A DNA stretch of 64,000 nt from Tritrichomonas musculus. Taxonomy: Eukaryota > Parabasalia > Tritrichomonadida > Tritrichomonadidae. Location of the stretch: assembly GCA_039105265.1 (NCBI GenBank), contig JAPFFF010000042.1:248001-312000 (forward strand), in the 5' to 3' direction. This document shows positions 11,761-22,598 of the stretch, one piece after another. Under the pieces are notes generated by a model. It saw nothing but the letters and a program-made list of their open reading frames with translations. It was not told the origin of the DNA and made no database searches. The translations under genes were made by a program, and so were the position numbers. Within the stretch, counting starts at the first letter, position 1, and each line of letters begins with the position of its first letter.

Positions 11761-11997
11761 TAATGTCTTGAATCCAGAAGATTTCTTTTTTAATGGTTTA
11801 TATTTCAAAAAGTTATATCGTGTTACTGCTCTTTTGATTCCATATTATTATATTACTGAGACTATGGATACAATTTATTCTTATTGAAAAGTAAAAACAG
11901 AAACCATAAATGAAGATAAAAATGTTAAAGTATTTGAGTTTCATTCAAATTGAACTACAATTTGTTAAATAATAGCCTACTTATTATTCTATAAGAA

Positions 11998-12034
<37 letters not shown>

Positions 12035-12650
12035 AATTTTTATATGGTTAAAATCATGATCGTCATAGGTCATTGTTCAGGTTAAGTCCATTCAATTTTT
12101 TTTAGATGGACTCGAAGAGTAAGAAATTTTAGCGAAATATGAAATTGATTTGTATTTCATATTTTCATGAGTAGAATAATATTGTCTAAATAAATATTGA
12201 AAATAGTGTTTTTTACATAAAAAATAAAAATATGCTTTTATTGAAAAAGTGAGTCAGAAAAAAAAAAAAAAAAAAAAAAAAAAAATAAAACGATATTCCG
12301 ATTTATTATGTATTCCTTAAAATGATCATCATCATAATAATAATAATTAAAAGTAAATCAAAAAAGGTAAAAATAATGTAAATAATTAACATTTTATTAA
12401 TCAAAAGGTACAATTGAAAATCATAACCTAGATTAAACATCAGAAATATCTTTAAAATTTCTATTTAACTATTTAGCAAGGCTAATGAAATGTAGACTTT
12501 GAATTATAATCTCAGTTTTCAAACGATAATTAATATAATTATAATATAATTATTATATAATAATAAGGCAAATAAAACAAATTTTTACATAACATTGAAC
12601 AATTTAATGTATTTATCTGGTCAGTTCTCAAGCCATTACTATTTGCATAT
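11761..12650. other. AT-rich 3' flank of the transposase gene
   Basis: No gene is seen. Long homopolymer runs occur at about 12003-12028 (T) and 12259-12285 (A). A degenerate inverted motif ATCATGATCGTCATAGGTCAT lies near 12053. The transposase stop codon lies at 12651. Confidence 0.5.
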
Positions 12651-15311
12651 TCAATCATTCGAGATTCTTTTCTTAATTGTCTTAGCACTAGATTTTCTTG
12701 GCTTCCTGCATTTACCTTCTGTGCATCTGTTAGCATTATTCTTTTCATTTTCTCCTTTTTTATACGGCTTTTTTAATTTAGGTGCTCCTGGCTTATCGAC
12801 ATTATTACGAGGGAATGTTGTGGATCTGCCTGAAATAAGTAAACTATCTGGTGGTATTATAAATGAACTTTCTCCTGATTTTTGTTCTTCATTTTGTAAC
12901 AATAGAAGGCATTGTTTAAGTATTTTTTGAATTGCTTTTGATCTCTTGGCTACGGAAAAATATCTTTCGAATCTATCAATACATGCCGAATAAGTCCAAT
13001 TACCATCTTCTAGTAGCTTAATTTTTTTGATTGAGACCCTATTTCGAATAGATTTACTTATATCATATTGATAACTATGCAACCATCTTGGATGAATATC
13101 ATTAATTGTTAATAAAGGATCATTATTTTCTTTCATTTTTTTGAACAAGAGGTGGCGACATGGAAGTCCTAAAATAACATGAGTATCACAACAGGTTGGT
13201 CCGTATTCTTTATGAAGGCGAAGGTTTTCTAAGATGTCATTCTCTTTTTGTATTCTTTCTAACGCATAAGAACCTACTTTCACTGAGTGTTCAGGCGACA
13301 ATATATGATCTTTAATATGAAAGTCATCTGTATTTATGGAATTAGTGTATTCATTTGCTGCGGATATATAAATTGATCTTACTAATCTTCCTAGCGTTTT
13401 AATTCGGTGCTCATTGAAATTTTTTAATTTACCAAAGAATCCTTCAACACGATTGCTTGTAGAATTTTCACGGTGACAGTATGTAGCTGTAATGCTTGGC
13501 AACCAACGGTGTTTACATGATAAAAGATTGGATATTGTAGAATAACCTTGGCTTTTGGGATCTTGATCTTTTAGGTATTTTTCGAAATCATCAAGTAGTT
13601 CTTTTTCTGTTATTTGTTTATGTACCATTTTATCGAATCTTTCTTTCATTGCGGCTGAGACATTCGTTCCGATGTTTTTACCTATGTGTCTGAGACAATA
13701 CATTATATGAGCGTGTGGCCAGATTTCTTCAATTGCTTCTATTTGTGTTTGGTTTCTATCTGTAACAAAAACTCTTATATCGCCAATGAATTTCTTTAGA
13801 TGTGAAAAAAAAGCAATGAATGATGGTTTGCATCTGTTATCCATAATCGCAAAAGATAACAACTGATTATTTTTATTTTCGTCTTCTACTACTAATGATA
13901 ATAATGGCTTTCCATAATAGTTCGTACAACTGGTATCATCTATAATGCAAACGTCATTTGAGTATGTGGAATAAAGAACAGGATTGTGTATACAGTAACA
14001 GTGGCGGAACTTATTATTCTCATCAATAATTACAATATTGGTCCAATTATTGTAATCTAACATAACTTGCAATAAGTGCTTCATTTCATTATCACGCAAT
14101 TTCTTGAGTGCCTTTCTTCTTGCTCCAAATAATATATCTTTCGAACAAACTAAGCCTTCTTTTTCTTTTATTGCTTGTGCGGTTTGAAAGTCATTTGTTG
14201 CATTTTGAATTCTTAACTTTTGTATATATGGTAATGAGTTTCGTGTTTTTCCTTTCTTTACTTGTCCAATACAATGAGTATGATGATGCTCCATTTCTTC
14301 TATATAAACTTTATGAGAAAGATCATCATAATATAACTTGATACAAGCTTTGCATTGAAATTGAGTTTCATGAAAACTACAAGCAAATATCTGAGTGGAA
14401 CGCGTAGGCCCTGTTTGTTTTGCAACAAAAGGACATCCATGTGCAATTGAAATATCATGGACATATGATAGTAACAAATCTAATGAATCTACATTATTAT
14501 TGTTGAGTTCCAGGAAACAATTTACTAACTCAGGCGGAGTTTCTCTGGTATTTTCATTAAGTTCATTTTGAGGTGGATCTTGAATTCGTATTTCTTTTGA
14601 GAGTTCCGGCAACTGTACTATTATGTTATTGGTTTCGTAAATAGTTGGCTCATCATTTAAATTAATATCATTAGAGGATACAACTTGTGTATTACGCTTT
14701 TGTGAAAAATTGAAATAATTGGAGTTATTCATTTTACTTTGCCATTTTGTTTGCTGCATCATTTGATTATAACTTTGTATATCATCCTGTACTGTATGAT
14801 GATATTGATTTTGGCGTTCTGGTTGAAATTGATAAGGAGTTGCTATATTAATCATTGAATGATATGGAGTCGTTAATACCTGTGGTGGCTGGCATTGAGG
14901 CACTAAAACCTGTGGTTGAAATTGTGATGGTTGAGTACTTTGGAATTGCAATTGTTCTTGAGGAATTAATTGCATTGGTTGAGATCTGTAAATTTGTGCT
15001 TGTGGCTTCAATTGCACTGGTTGAATATTCTGAAATAGTGCTTGTGGTTGTTGCTGTAATTGCATTGGTTGAGTATTCTGAAATTGTGCTTGTGGTTGTT
15101 GCTGCAATTGCATTGGTTGAGTATTCTGAAATTGTGCTTGTGGTTGTTGCTGTATTTGCATTGGTTGAGTATTCTGAAATTGTGTTTGTGGTTGTTGCTG
15201 TATTTGCACTGTTTGAACTCCGTGGACTTGTGCTTGTAGTTGTTGATGTAATTGCACTGATTGAGCATTCTGAAATTGTGTTTGTGTTTGTGATTGTTGC
15301 TGCAATTGCAT
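12651..15311 (-). CDS. MULE transposase, catalytic part (FAR1-like, MULE, SWIM)
   Basis: This 886-residue frame starts in a Gln-rich tract (MQLQQQSQTQTQ...) and contains the whole catalytic region. A FAR1/FLYWCH-type zinc domain shows Cys residues in IFACSFHETQFQCKAC followed by HHHTHC. The MULE DDE domain has a first Asp in CIIDDTSC, a second in VFVTDRNQTQIEAI, the CxxH motif MYCLRHIGKNI, and a probable Glu in SNRVEGFFGKLK. A SWIM zinc finger follows (CCDTHVILGLPCRHLL). The C-terminus is Lys-rich (GKCRKPRKSSAKTIKKR), perhaps nuclear targeting. It would cut and paste the surrounding element. It is in the same frame as the upstream ORF at 15330-16820, separated only by one TAA and six codons, so the original gene probably encoded about 1,389 residues. 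Either the stop inactivates the gene or this shorter protein is made alone. Confidence 0.88.
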   Translation of the reverse strand: MQLQQQSQTQTQFQNAQSVQLHQQLQAQVHGVQTVQIQQQPQTQFQNTQPMQIQQQPQAQFQNTQPMQLQQQPQAQFQNTQPMQLQQQPQALFQNIQPVQLKPQAQIYRSQPMQLIPQEQLQFQSTQPSQFQPQVLVPQCQPPQVLTTPYHSMINIATPYQFQPERQNQYHHTVQDDIQSYNQMMQQTKWQSKMNNSNYFNFSQKRNTQVVSSNDINLNDEPTIYETNNIIVQLPELSKEIRIQDPPQNELNENTRETPPELVNCFLELNNNNVDSLDLLLSYVHDISIAHGCPFVAKQTGPTRSTQIFACSFHETQFQCKACIKLYYDDLSHKVYIEEMEHHHTHCIGQVKKGKTRNSLPYIQKLRIQNATNDFQTAQAIKEKEGLVCSKDILFGARRKALKKLRDNEMKHLLQVMLDYNNWTNIVIIDENNKFRHCYCIHNPVLYSTYSNDVCIIDDTSCTNYYGKPLLSLVVEDENKNNQLLSFAIMDNRCKPSFIAFFSHLKKFIGDIRVFVTDRNQTQIEAIEEIWPHAHIMYCLRHIGKNIGTNVSAAMKERFDKMVHKQITEKELLDDFEKYLKDQDPKSQGYSTISNLLSCKHRWLPSITATYCHRENSTSNRVEGFFGKLKNFNEHRIKTLGRLVRSIYISAANEYTNSINTDDFHIKDHILSPEHSVKVGSYALERIQKENDILENLRLHKEYGPTCCDTHVILGLPCRHLLFKKMKENNDPLLTINDIHPRWLHSYQYDISKSIRNRVSIKKIKLLEDGNWTYSACIDRFERYFSVAKRSKAIQKILKQCLLLLQNEEQKSGESSFIIPPDSLLISGRSTTFPRNNVDKPGAPKLKKPYKKGENEKNNANRCTEGKCRKPRKSSAKTIKKRISND

Positions 15312-15329
15312 TGCCTGAGCTCCTTGGAC

Positions 15330-16820
15330 TTATGGTTGTGATAGCTGATGTAATTGCACTGATTGAGTATTCTGAAATTGTGCTTGTGGTTGCAACTGAA
15401 GGGCCTGAACTCCATGGACTTGTGCTTGTGTTTGTGATTGTTGCTGTATTTGCTCTGTTTGAACTCCATGGACTTGTGCTTGTGCTTGTGGTTGTTGATG
15501 TAATTGCACTGATTGAGTATTCGGAAATTGTGCTTGTGCTTGTGCTTGTGGCTGTAATTGCACTGATTGAGTATTCGGAAATTGTGCTTGTTGCTGCAAT
15601 TGCATTGCCTGAACTCCGTAAACTTGTGCTTGTGCTTGTGGTTGTTGATGTAATTGCACTGATTGAGCATTCTGAAATTGTGCTTGTGGTTGCAATTGCA
15701 TTGCCTGAACTCCGTGGACTTGTGCTTGTGCTTGTGGTTGTTGATGTAATTGCACTGATTGAGTATTATGAAATTGTGCTTGTGTTTGTGATTGTTGCTG
15801 CAATTGCATTGCCTGAGCTCCATGGACTTGTGCTTGTGCTTGTGGTTGTTGATGTAATTGCACTGTTTGAACTCCGTGGACTTGTGCTTGTGCTTGTGGT
15901 TGTTGATGTAATTGCACTGTTTGAACTCCGTGGACTTGTGCTTGTGCTTGTGGTTGTTGATGTAATTGCACTGATTGAGTATTCTGAAATTGTGCTTGTG
16001 GTTGCAACTGAAGGGCCTGAACTCTGTGGACTTGTGCTTGTGTTTGTGATTGTTGCTGTATTTGCATTGCCTGAGCTCCATGGACTTGTGCTTGTGCTTG
16101 TGGTTGTTGATGTAATTGCACTGATTGAGCATTCTGAAATTGTGATTGTTGCTGTATTTGCATTGCCTGAACTCCGTGGACTTGTGCTTGTGCTTGTGGT
16201 TGTTGATGTAATTGCACTGATTGAGTATTCTGAAATTGTGCTTGTGGTTGCAACTGAAGGGCCTGAACTCCATGGACTTGTGCTTGTGTTTGTGATTGTT
16301 GCTGTATTTGCTCTGTTTGAACTCCATGGACTTGTGCTTGTGCTTGTGGTTGTTGATGTAATTGCACTGATTGAGTATTCGGAAATTGTGCTTGTGCTTG
16401 TGCTTGTGGCTGTAAAACATTTTGAAATTGTGCTTGATTTCTTCTCATTTCCAATGTTTTTTCTTCTATTCGATCATAATAGCGTTGGATATTCTTAGGA
16501 AGCGTATAATACCATTGCCGAGGCAAATAATAATTCATCCATTCAGGGCAACCTGGAAATTTTTCTTCTTCTATGATGGGTTGTGGAGTAGATGCATATA
16601 AATAATTTTTAACATATTGTTGCATATTGTTAATGAACCATTTTCTTACAGTTCCAGGATTCCAATGTTGGCTAATAACTGAAAGCTTTGCTACAACTTC
16701 GTGTACAATATTTGATCGTTCAATAGTTCTTTGAGGGTAACTAAAATAGTTCTTAAGTGCAGGAACCAATAGTTCAATCTCTTCTTTTGAGACATGGTAC
16801 TTTGTATTTGAATCTTGCAT
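15330..16820 (-). CDS. MULE transposase, N-terminal part (homeodomain-like plus Gln-rich repeats)
   Basis: 496 residues starting at ATG 16820. The first ~130 residues are unique and contain HWNPGTVRKWFINNMQQY, which resembles the recognition helix of a homeodomain or other helix-turn-helix; I infer DNA binding. Residues ~135-490 are tandem Gln-rich repeats of about 30 residues such as QLHQQPQAQAQVHGVQ. The frame ends at TAA 15330-15332, exactly where other repeat copies have a Gln codon (CAA), so the stop is most simply a C-to-T change in a Gln codon. Reading resumes in the same frame in the 886-residue catalytic ORF. The plus-strand ORF at 14855-16498 is a shadow of this repeat. Confidence 0.8.
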   Translation of the reverse strand: MQDSNTKYHVSKEEIELLVPALKNYFSYPQRTIERSNIVHEVVAKLSVISQHWNPGTVRKWFINNMQQYVKNYLYASTPQPIIEEEKFPGCPEWMNYYLPRQWYYTLPKNIQRYYDRIEEKTLEMRRNQAQFQNVLQPQAQAQAQFPNTQSVQLHQQPQAQAQVHGVQTEQIQQQSQTQAQVHGVQALQLQPQAQFQNTQSVQLHQQPQAQAQVHGVQAMQIQQQSQFQNAQSVQLHQQPQAQAQVHGAQAMQIQQQSQTQAQVHRVQALQLQPQAQFQNTQSVQLHQQPQAQAQVHGVQTVQLHQQPQAQAQVHGVQTVQLHQQPQAQAQVHGAQAMQLQQQSQTQAQFHNTQSVQLHQQPQAQAQVHGVQAMQLQPQAQFQNAQSVQLHQQPQAQAQVYGVQAMQLQQQAQFPNTQSVQLQPQAQAQAQFPNTQSVQLHQQPQAQAQVHGVQTEQIQQQSQTQAQVHGVQALQLQPQAQFQNTQSVQLHQLSQP

Positions 16821-16849
16821 TTTAAAAATAAAAAATGTTAAACGTCTTT

Positions 16850-17586
16850 GTAAAAGATATTGCGGTTATGAATGGTCTGTGTTGTTCGCTGTTTCGTTGG
16901 TTTTTTCGTGTTCGATGCACTGATTGAGTTTCTTGTAGCTTGCTACTGTGTTTCTTTCTAGTAAAAGTAATTGCGAATTGTGAATGGTCTGTGTTTGTAG
17001 CTGTTTCTTTGCTACATGTTTCGTTGTTTTTTTCGTGTTCGATGCACTGATTGTGTTTCTTGTAGCTTGCTACTGTGTTTCTTTCTGTAAAAGTAATTGC
17101 GAATTGTGAATGGTCTGCGTTTGTAGCTGCTTCTTTGCTACATGTTTCGTTGTTTTTTTCGTGTTCGATGCACTGATTGAGTTTCTTGTAGCTTGCTACT
17201 GTGTTTCTTTCTGTAAAAGTAATTGCGAATTGTGAATGGTCTGCGTTGGTCGCTGTTTCGTTGGTTTTTTCGTGTTCGATGCACTGATTGTGTTTCTTGT
17301 AGCTTGCTACTGTGTTTCTTTCTGTAAAAGTAATTGCGAATTGTGAATGGTCTGTGTTTGTAGCTGCTTCTTTGCTAAATGTTTCGTTGTTTTTTTCGTG
17401 TTCGATGCACTGATTGAGTTTCTTGTAGCTTGCCACTGTGTTTCTTTCTGTAAAAGTAATTGCGAATTGTGAATGGTCTGCGTTGGTCGCTGTTTCGTTG
17501 GTTTTTTCGTGTTCGATGCACTGATTGTGTTTCTTGTAGCTTGCTACTGTGTTTCTTTCTGTAAAAGTAATTGCGAATTGTGAATT
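16850..17586 (-). repeat. 126/111-bp tandem repeat near the right end of the MULE
   Basis: GTAAAAGTAATTGCGAATTG recurs at 16961, 17087, 17213, 17324, 17450 and 17561, spacings 126, 126, 111, 126 and 111. Both unit sizes are multiples of three. On the minus strand one frame is open from stop to stop (17586-16822), reading ASYKKHNQCIEHEK and HSQFAITFTERNTV in each unit, but it has no ATG (the first listed start is GTG at 17436) and the last unit is out of phase. It may be a decayed coding repeat or a regulatory array just upstream of the transposase start. Confidence 0.75.
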
Positions 17587-17851
17587 TTATTTTAAATAAA
17601 ATAGAGCAAATTTTACGGTTATGGCCTTGCCTATTGTTTTTTTAACCTCACACAAAAAGTTGAAAAATTTATAAATTAATTTTTGGAAAAAAAAGTTTAA
17701 AGACCTTTTTACAAAAAGTTTATAGACCTTCTTTCAAATGCTATCAAAAAGTTTAAAGACATTATTTGAAAAAGTTTAAAGACTTTATTTCAATGAATTG
17801 TGAGCAATTCAAAAAGTGGTGTATGCTTAAGCGATTGGCCGAAAAATTTGG

Positions 17852-18590
17852 TTAGGCAATTTAGGTATTCATGGAGGAAAAATCCCCAAAAAATATATAT
17901 TGATCACTGTATGATGAAAGTTATAATGGCATAAATTTTATTCGAAAATTTCATTTCCACTCAAGATATCTAATTTGATTTCGATAAAGAGTTTCAATAA
18001 AAAGCTACAAAAGTATGCAAACAATGCACAATCGTATTTCAATTCACTATTTATACTCTTATTAATCAATTCTTAAATTTGATAATTATCAATTTATTTC
18101 GATTATTCGATATTTTTATTACTCTGTTTAAGTAATCCACTTTTCCGTTATATATAAGATTTTTCATCATATTTTACATACAATAACTCCAGTAAATGCT
18201 ATGAATTGCATTTTAAAATTTTTATATTTATCAATGATATCCAAAAATCCTCATAGATAATATACATAAATTTGTATTAAATATATATTAAATTAAATGT
18301 ATATTTATGTTATACTGCTTATACTTCTTTATTTTCTTTTTTCATCGAGGAAAAGCCGATAATTATTCATAAATATAAACGTATTATCAAACGTGCATTA
18401 TGTAAAAAATCAAATATTTCTAAAATATGATGAGGGAAATAATATTAATTTTATGAAAAATGTAATTATTAAATTAAACTTTTCATTTTACGCAGAAAAT
18501 AAACAGGTTTAAATAAAAAAGTATAAATTAAAAATGATTTTTTAAAAAATGCTTTTTATTCATTATTTGCTCATTATGAATAAATCAATT
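17852..18590. other. Unique flank of the acidic array, left arm
   Basis: AT-rich sequence almost identical to the reverse complement of 29590-30325. It ends with ATGCTTTTTATTCATTATTTGC at 18549, where a plus-strand ORF begins. The same ATG and leader occur in the other arm (minus strand, from 29628). I see no other gene. Confidence 0.6.
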
Positions 18591-18599
18591 ATGATGATG

Positions 18600-21500
18600 A
18601 CAATTGCAAAAAAGATGATAACTGAAGAGACGAAGAGGAAAAAAATGATGATGAAGATAGCGAAGAAAAAGAAGAAAAAAAAGAAGAAAACGATGATGAT
18701 TGCATTGAAGAAGAAGAAGAAGATGGTGATGATTGCATTGAAGATGATGAAGAAGAAGACGATGATGATTGCATTGAAGAAGAAAATGATGAAGAAGAAG
18801 AAGACGATGATGATTGCATTGATGAAGAAGAAGACGATGGTGAAGAAGAAGAAGACGATGATGATTGCATTGAAGAAGAAGAAGACGATGATGATTGCAT
18901 TGATGAAGAAGAAGACGATGATGATTGCATTGATGAAGAAGAAGACGATGATGATTGCATTGATGAAGAAGAAGACGATGATGATTGCATTGAAAAAGAA
19001 GATGATGAAGAAGAAGAAGACGATGATGATGATGATGATAAAGAAAAAGAAGAAGACGATGATGATGAAGAAGAAGACGATGATGATTGCATTGAAGAAG
19101 AAGATGGAGAAGAAGCAGAAGACGATGAAGAAGAAGACGATGGTGGTGATGAAGAAGACGATAATGATTGCATTGAAGAAGAAGAAGATGATGATGAAGA
19201 AGATGATGATGAAGACGATGGTGAAGAAGAAGAAGACGATGATGATTGCATTGATGAATAAGAAGATGATGATGATTGTATTGAAGAAGAAGAAGAAGAA
19301 GAAGACGATGATGATGATGATGAAGAAGAAAAAGAAGAAGACGATGAAGATGGTGAAGATGGTGATGAAGAAGAAGACGATGGTGATGATGATGAAGAAG
19401 AAGACGATGATGATTGCATTGAAAAAGAAGATGATGAAGAAGAAGAAGAAGATGATGATGAAGAAGAAGACGATGGTGATGATGATGATGATGATGATGA
19501 AGACGATGGTGAAGAAGAAGATGGAGAAGAAGCAGAAGACGATGGTGATGATGAAGAAGACGATGGTGATTGCATTGAAGAAGAAGAAGAAGAAGATGAT
19601 GATGATGATGAAGATAAAGAAGAAAAAGAAGAAGACGATGATGATTGCATTGAAGAAGAAGAAGACGATAGTGATGATGATGATGAAGAAGAAGACGATG
19701 GTGATGATGATGATGATGAAGACGATAATGAAGAAGAAAATGGAGAAGAAGCAGAAGATGATGATGATGATGAAGAAGACGATGATGATGAAGAAGAAGA
19801 CGATGATTGCATTGAAGAAGAAGAAGAAGAAGACGATGATGATGATGATGAAGAAGAAAAAGAAGAAGACGATGGTGATGATGATGAAGAAGAAGACGAT
19901 GATGATTGCATTGAAAAAGAAGATGAAGAAGAAGAAGAAGAAGATGATGATGAAGAAGAAGACGATGGTGATGATGATGATGATGATGATGAAGACGATG
20001 GTGAAGAAGAAGATGGAGAAGAAGCAGAAGACGATGGTGATGATGAAGAAGACGATGGTGATTGCATTGAAGAAGAAGAAGATGATGATGATGATGATGA
20101 TGAAGATAAAGAAGAAAAAGAAGAAGACGATGATGATTGCATTGAAGAAGAAGAAGACGATAGTGATGATGATGATGAAGAAGAAGACGATGGTGATGAT
20201 GATGATGATGAAGACGATAATGAAGAAGAAAATGGAGAAGAAGCAGAAGATGATGATGATGATGAAGAAGACGATGATGATGAAGAAGAAGACGATGATT
20301 GCATTGAAGAAGAAGAAGAAGAAGACGATGATGATGATGATGAAGAAGAAAAAGAAGAAGACGATGAAGATGGTGAAGAAGAAGAAGATGATGATGATTG
20401 CATTGAAGAAGAAGATGATAATGAAGAAGAAGAAGATGATGATGATGAAGAAGAAGAAGAAGAAGAAGAAGACGATGATGATGATGATGAAGAAGAAAAA
20501 GAAGAAGACGATGATGATTGCATTGAAGAAGAAGAAGAAGACGATGATGATGATGATGAAGAAGAAAAAGAAGAAGACGATGAAGATGGTGAAGAAGAAG
20601 AAAAAGAAGAAGACGATGAAGATGGTGAAGAAGAAGAAGAAGATGATGATTGCATTGAAGAAGAAGATGATAATGAAGAAGAAGAAGATGATGATGATGA
20701 AGAAGAAGAAGAAGAAGAAGAAGACGATGATGATGATGATGATGAAGAAAAAGAAAAAGACGATGATGAAGAAGAAGAAGACGATGATGATTGCATTGAA
20801 GAAGAAGAAGAAGACGATGATGATGATGATGAAGAAGAAAAAGAAGAAGACGATGAAGATGGTGAAGAAGAAGAAAAAGAAGAAGACGATGAAGATGGTG
20901 AAGAAGAAGAAGAAGAAGATGATTGCATTGAAGAAGAAGATGATAATGAAGAAGAAGAAGAAGATGATGATGATGATGAAGAAGAAGAAGAAGACGATGA
21001 TGATGATGATGATGAAGAAAAAGAAGAAGACGATGATGAAGAAGAAGAAGACGATGATGATTGCATTGAAGAAGAAGAAGAAGAAGAAGAAGACGATGAA
21101 GATGGTGAAGATGGTGAAGATGGTGATGAAGAAGAAGACGATGGTGATGATGATGAAGAAGAAGACGATGATGATTGCATTGAAAAAGAAGATGATGAAG
21201 AAGAAGAAGAAGATGATGATGATGAAGAAGAAGAAGATGATGATGATGAAGAAGAAGACGATGGTGATGATGATGATGATGATGAAGACGATGGTGATGA
21301 TGATGATGAAGAAGACGATGATGAAGAAGAAGATGGAGAAGAAGCAGAAGACGATGGTGATGATGAAGAAGACGATGGTGATTGCATTGAAGAAGAAGAA
21401 GAAGAAGACGACGATAGTGATGATGATGATGAAGATAAAGAAGAAAAAGAAGAAGACGATGATGATTGCATTGAAGAAGAAGAAGAAGAAGACGACGATA

Positions 21501-22400
21501 GTGATGATGATGATGAAGAAGAAGACGATGGTGATGATGATGATGATGAAGACGATAATGAAGAAGAAAATGGAGAAGAAGCAGAAGAAGATGATGATGA
21601 TGAAGAAGACGATGATGATGAAGAAGAAGACGATGATGATGAAGAAGAAGAAGACGATGAAAAAACGATGATGATGATGATGATGATGATGATGCAGAAA
21701 AAGAAGAAGAAAATGAAGAAAAGATGATGATGATCAAGATGAAGAAGAAGAAGATGGAGAAGAAGAAGAAGACGATGAAAAAACGATGATGATGATGAAG
21801 ATGGAGAAGAAAACGATGAAAAAACGATGATGATGAAGATGGAGAAGAAGAAGACGATGAAAAAACGATGATGATGATGAAGATGGAGAAGAAGACGATG
21901 AAGATGATGAAGATGGAGAAGAAGAAGACGATGCTGATGATGAAGACGATGATGATGAAGAAGACGATGAAGATGATGAAGAAGAAGATGAAAAAGACGA
22001 TGATGAAGATGGAGAAGAAGACGATGATGATGATGAAGATGGAGATGGAGAAGAAGACGATAATGATGATGAAGAAGAAGAAGAAGACGATGATGATGAT
22101 ATGGAGAAGAAGAAGAATAAGACAATGATGATTGTGGAGAAGGAGAAGAAGAAGAAGACGATAATGGTGATGATGATGGAGGAGAAAAAGAAGACGATAA
22201 TAATGATGATGATGAAAAATATGATGAAGATGATGGAGAAGAAGAAGAAGATGATGATAGTAGAGAAGAAGAAGAAGACGATAATGATTGCATTGAAGAA
22301 AATGATGATGATGATGAAGAGGAAGAAGAAGAAAAAAAGGATCAGAGGAAGATGATTGAAATGAAAAAGAATACGATGGCAAAAGAGGAGAAAGAAAGAT
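18600..22400 (+). repeat. GAA/GAC/GAT low-complexity array, left arm
   Basis: About 3.8 kb built almost only from GAAGAAGACGATGATGAT with a recurring GATTGCATTGAAGAA spacer, in higher-order repeats of several hundred bases (for example 19300-19830 against 19850-20340). Three frames are open for over 1,000 codons simply because the triplets avoid stops: Met/Lys-rich (18549-21671, plus), His/Leu-rich and Ser-rich (both minus). The frame that would give an acidic Asp/Glu protein with Cys-Ile spacers has stops upstream and near 19258 and lacks ATG. I therefore do not call a gene. An acidic protein gene that has since decayed is possible. Confidence 0.8.
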
Positions 22401-22598
22401 AATGATGATGACTATACTGATAAATAAGAAAATAAAGAAATTTGGCAATGATAATAACTATTTAAGTATTTTTATGGCATTTTGATTGTTATTATTAGCG
22501 CTTGAGATTGTTAACAGAGTTATTCAAGATATTAATCTGCAATTATGTATTTGCTTCAAAATATATATAGCATTTTTATGTGATAAATTGATTTAAAT
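22401..22598. other. Inner unique flank, left arm
   Basis: Sequence nearly identical to the reverse complement of about 27660-27855 in the right arm, with a few substitutions. It ends in the target duplication ATTTAAAT (22591-22598) of the next element. Confidence 0.7.

Larger units (their letters stand above)
7887..17840 (-). mobile_element. MULE DNA transposon, about 9.95 kb
   Basis: The ends are inverted repeats of about 33 bp that share CAATCGCTT and then CATACACCACTTTTTGAAT: left end at 7888-7919, right end at 17812-17840. The element is flanked by a 10-11 bp direct repeat GAAAAATTTGG at 7877-7887 and 17841-17851. The right arm of the large inverted repeat (30326-30336) carries this target once, giving the uninterrupted site. 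A 9-11 bp duplication is characteristic of Mutator-like elements, and the element encodes a MULE transposase on the minus strand (12651-16820). The rest is non-coding: a 63-bp satellite, a nested small element and a 126/111-bp repeat near the right end. It is unusually long for a MULE with a single recognisable gene. Confidence 0.9.

Noticed and set aside
15330-15332. In-frame TAA at a Gln codon as a sign of a variant genetic code
   Set aside because: Host genes end properly at TAA and lose protein-like sequence after it, so the standard code fits; a simple C-to-T change explains this stop.
14855-16498. 547-residue hydrophobic plus-strand ORF
   Set aside because: It is the complement of the Gln-rich transposase repeat; the Val/Leu/Ile content follows from reading CAA/CAG repeats backwards.
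18549-22448. Very long Met/Lys, Ser and His/Leu ORFs across the acidic arrays in both arms
   Set aside because: All arise because the repeated triplets avoid stops in several frames; the composition is not that of a folded protein.
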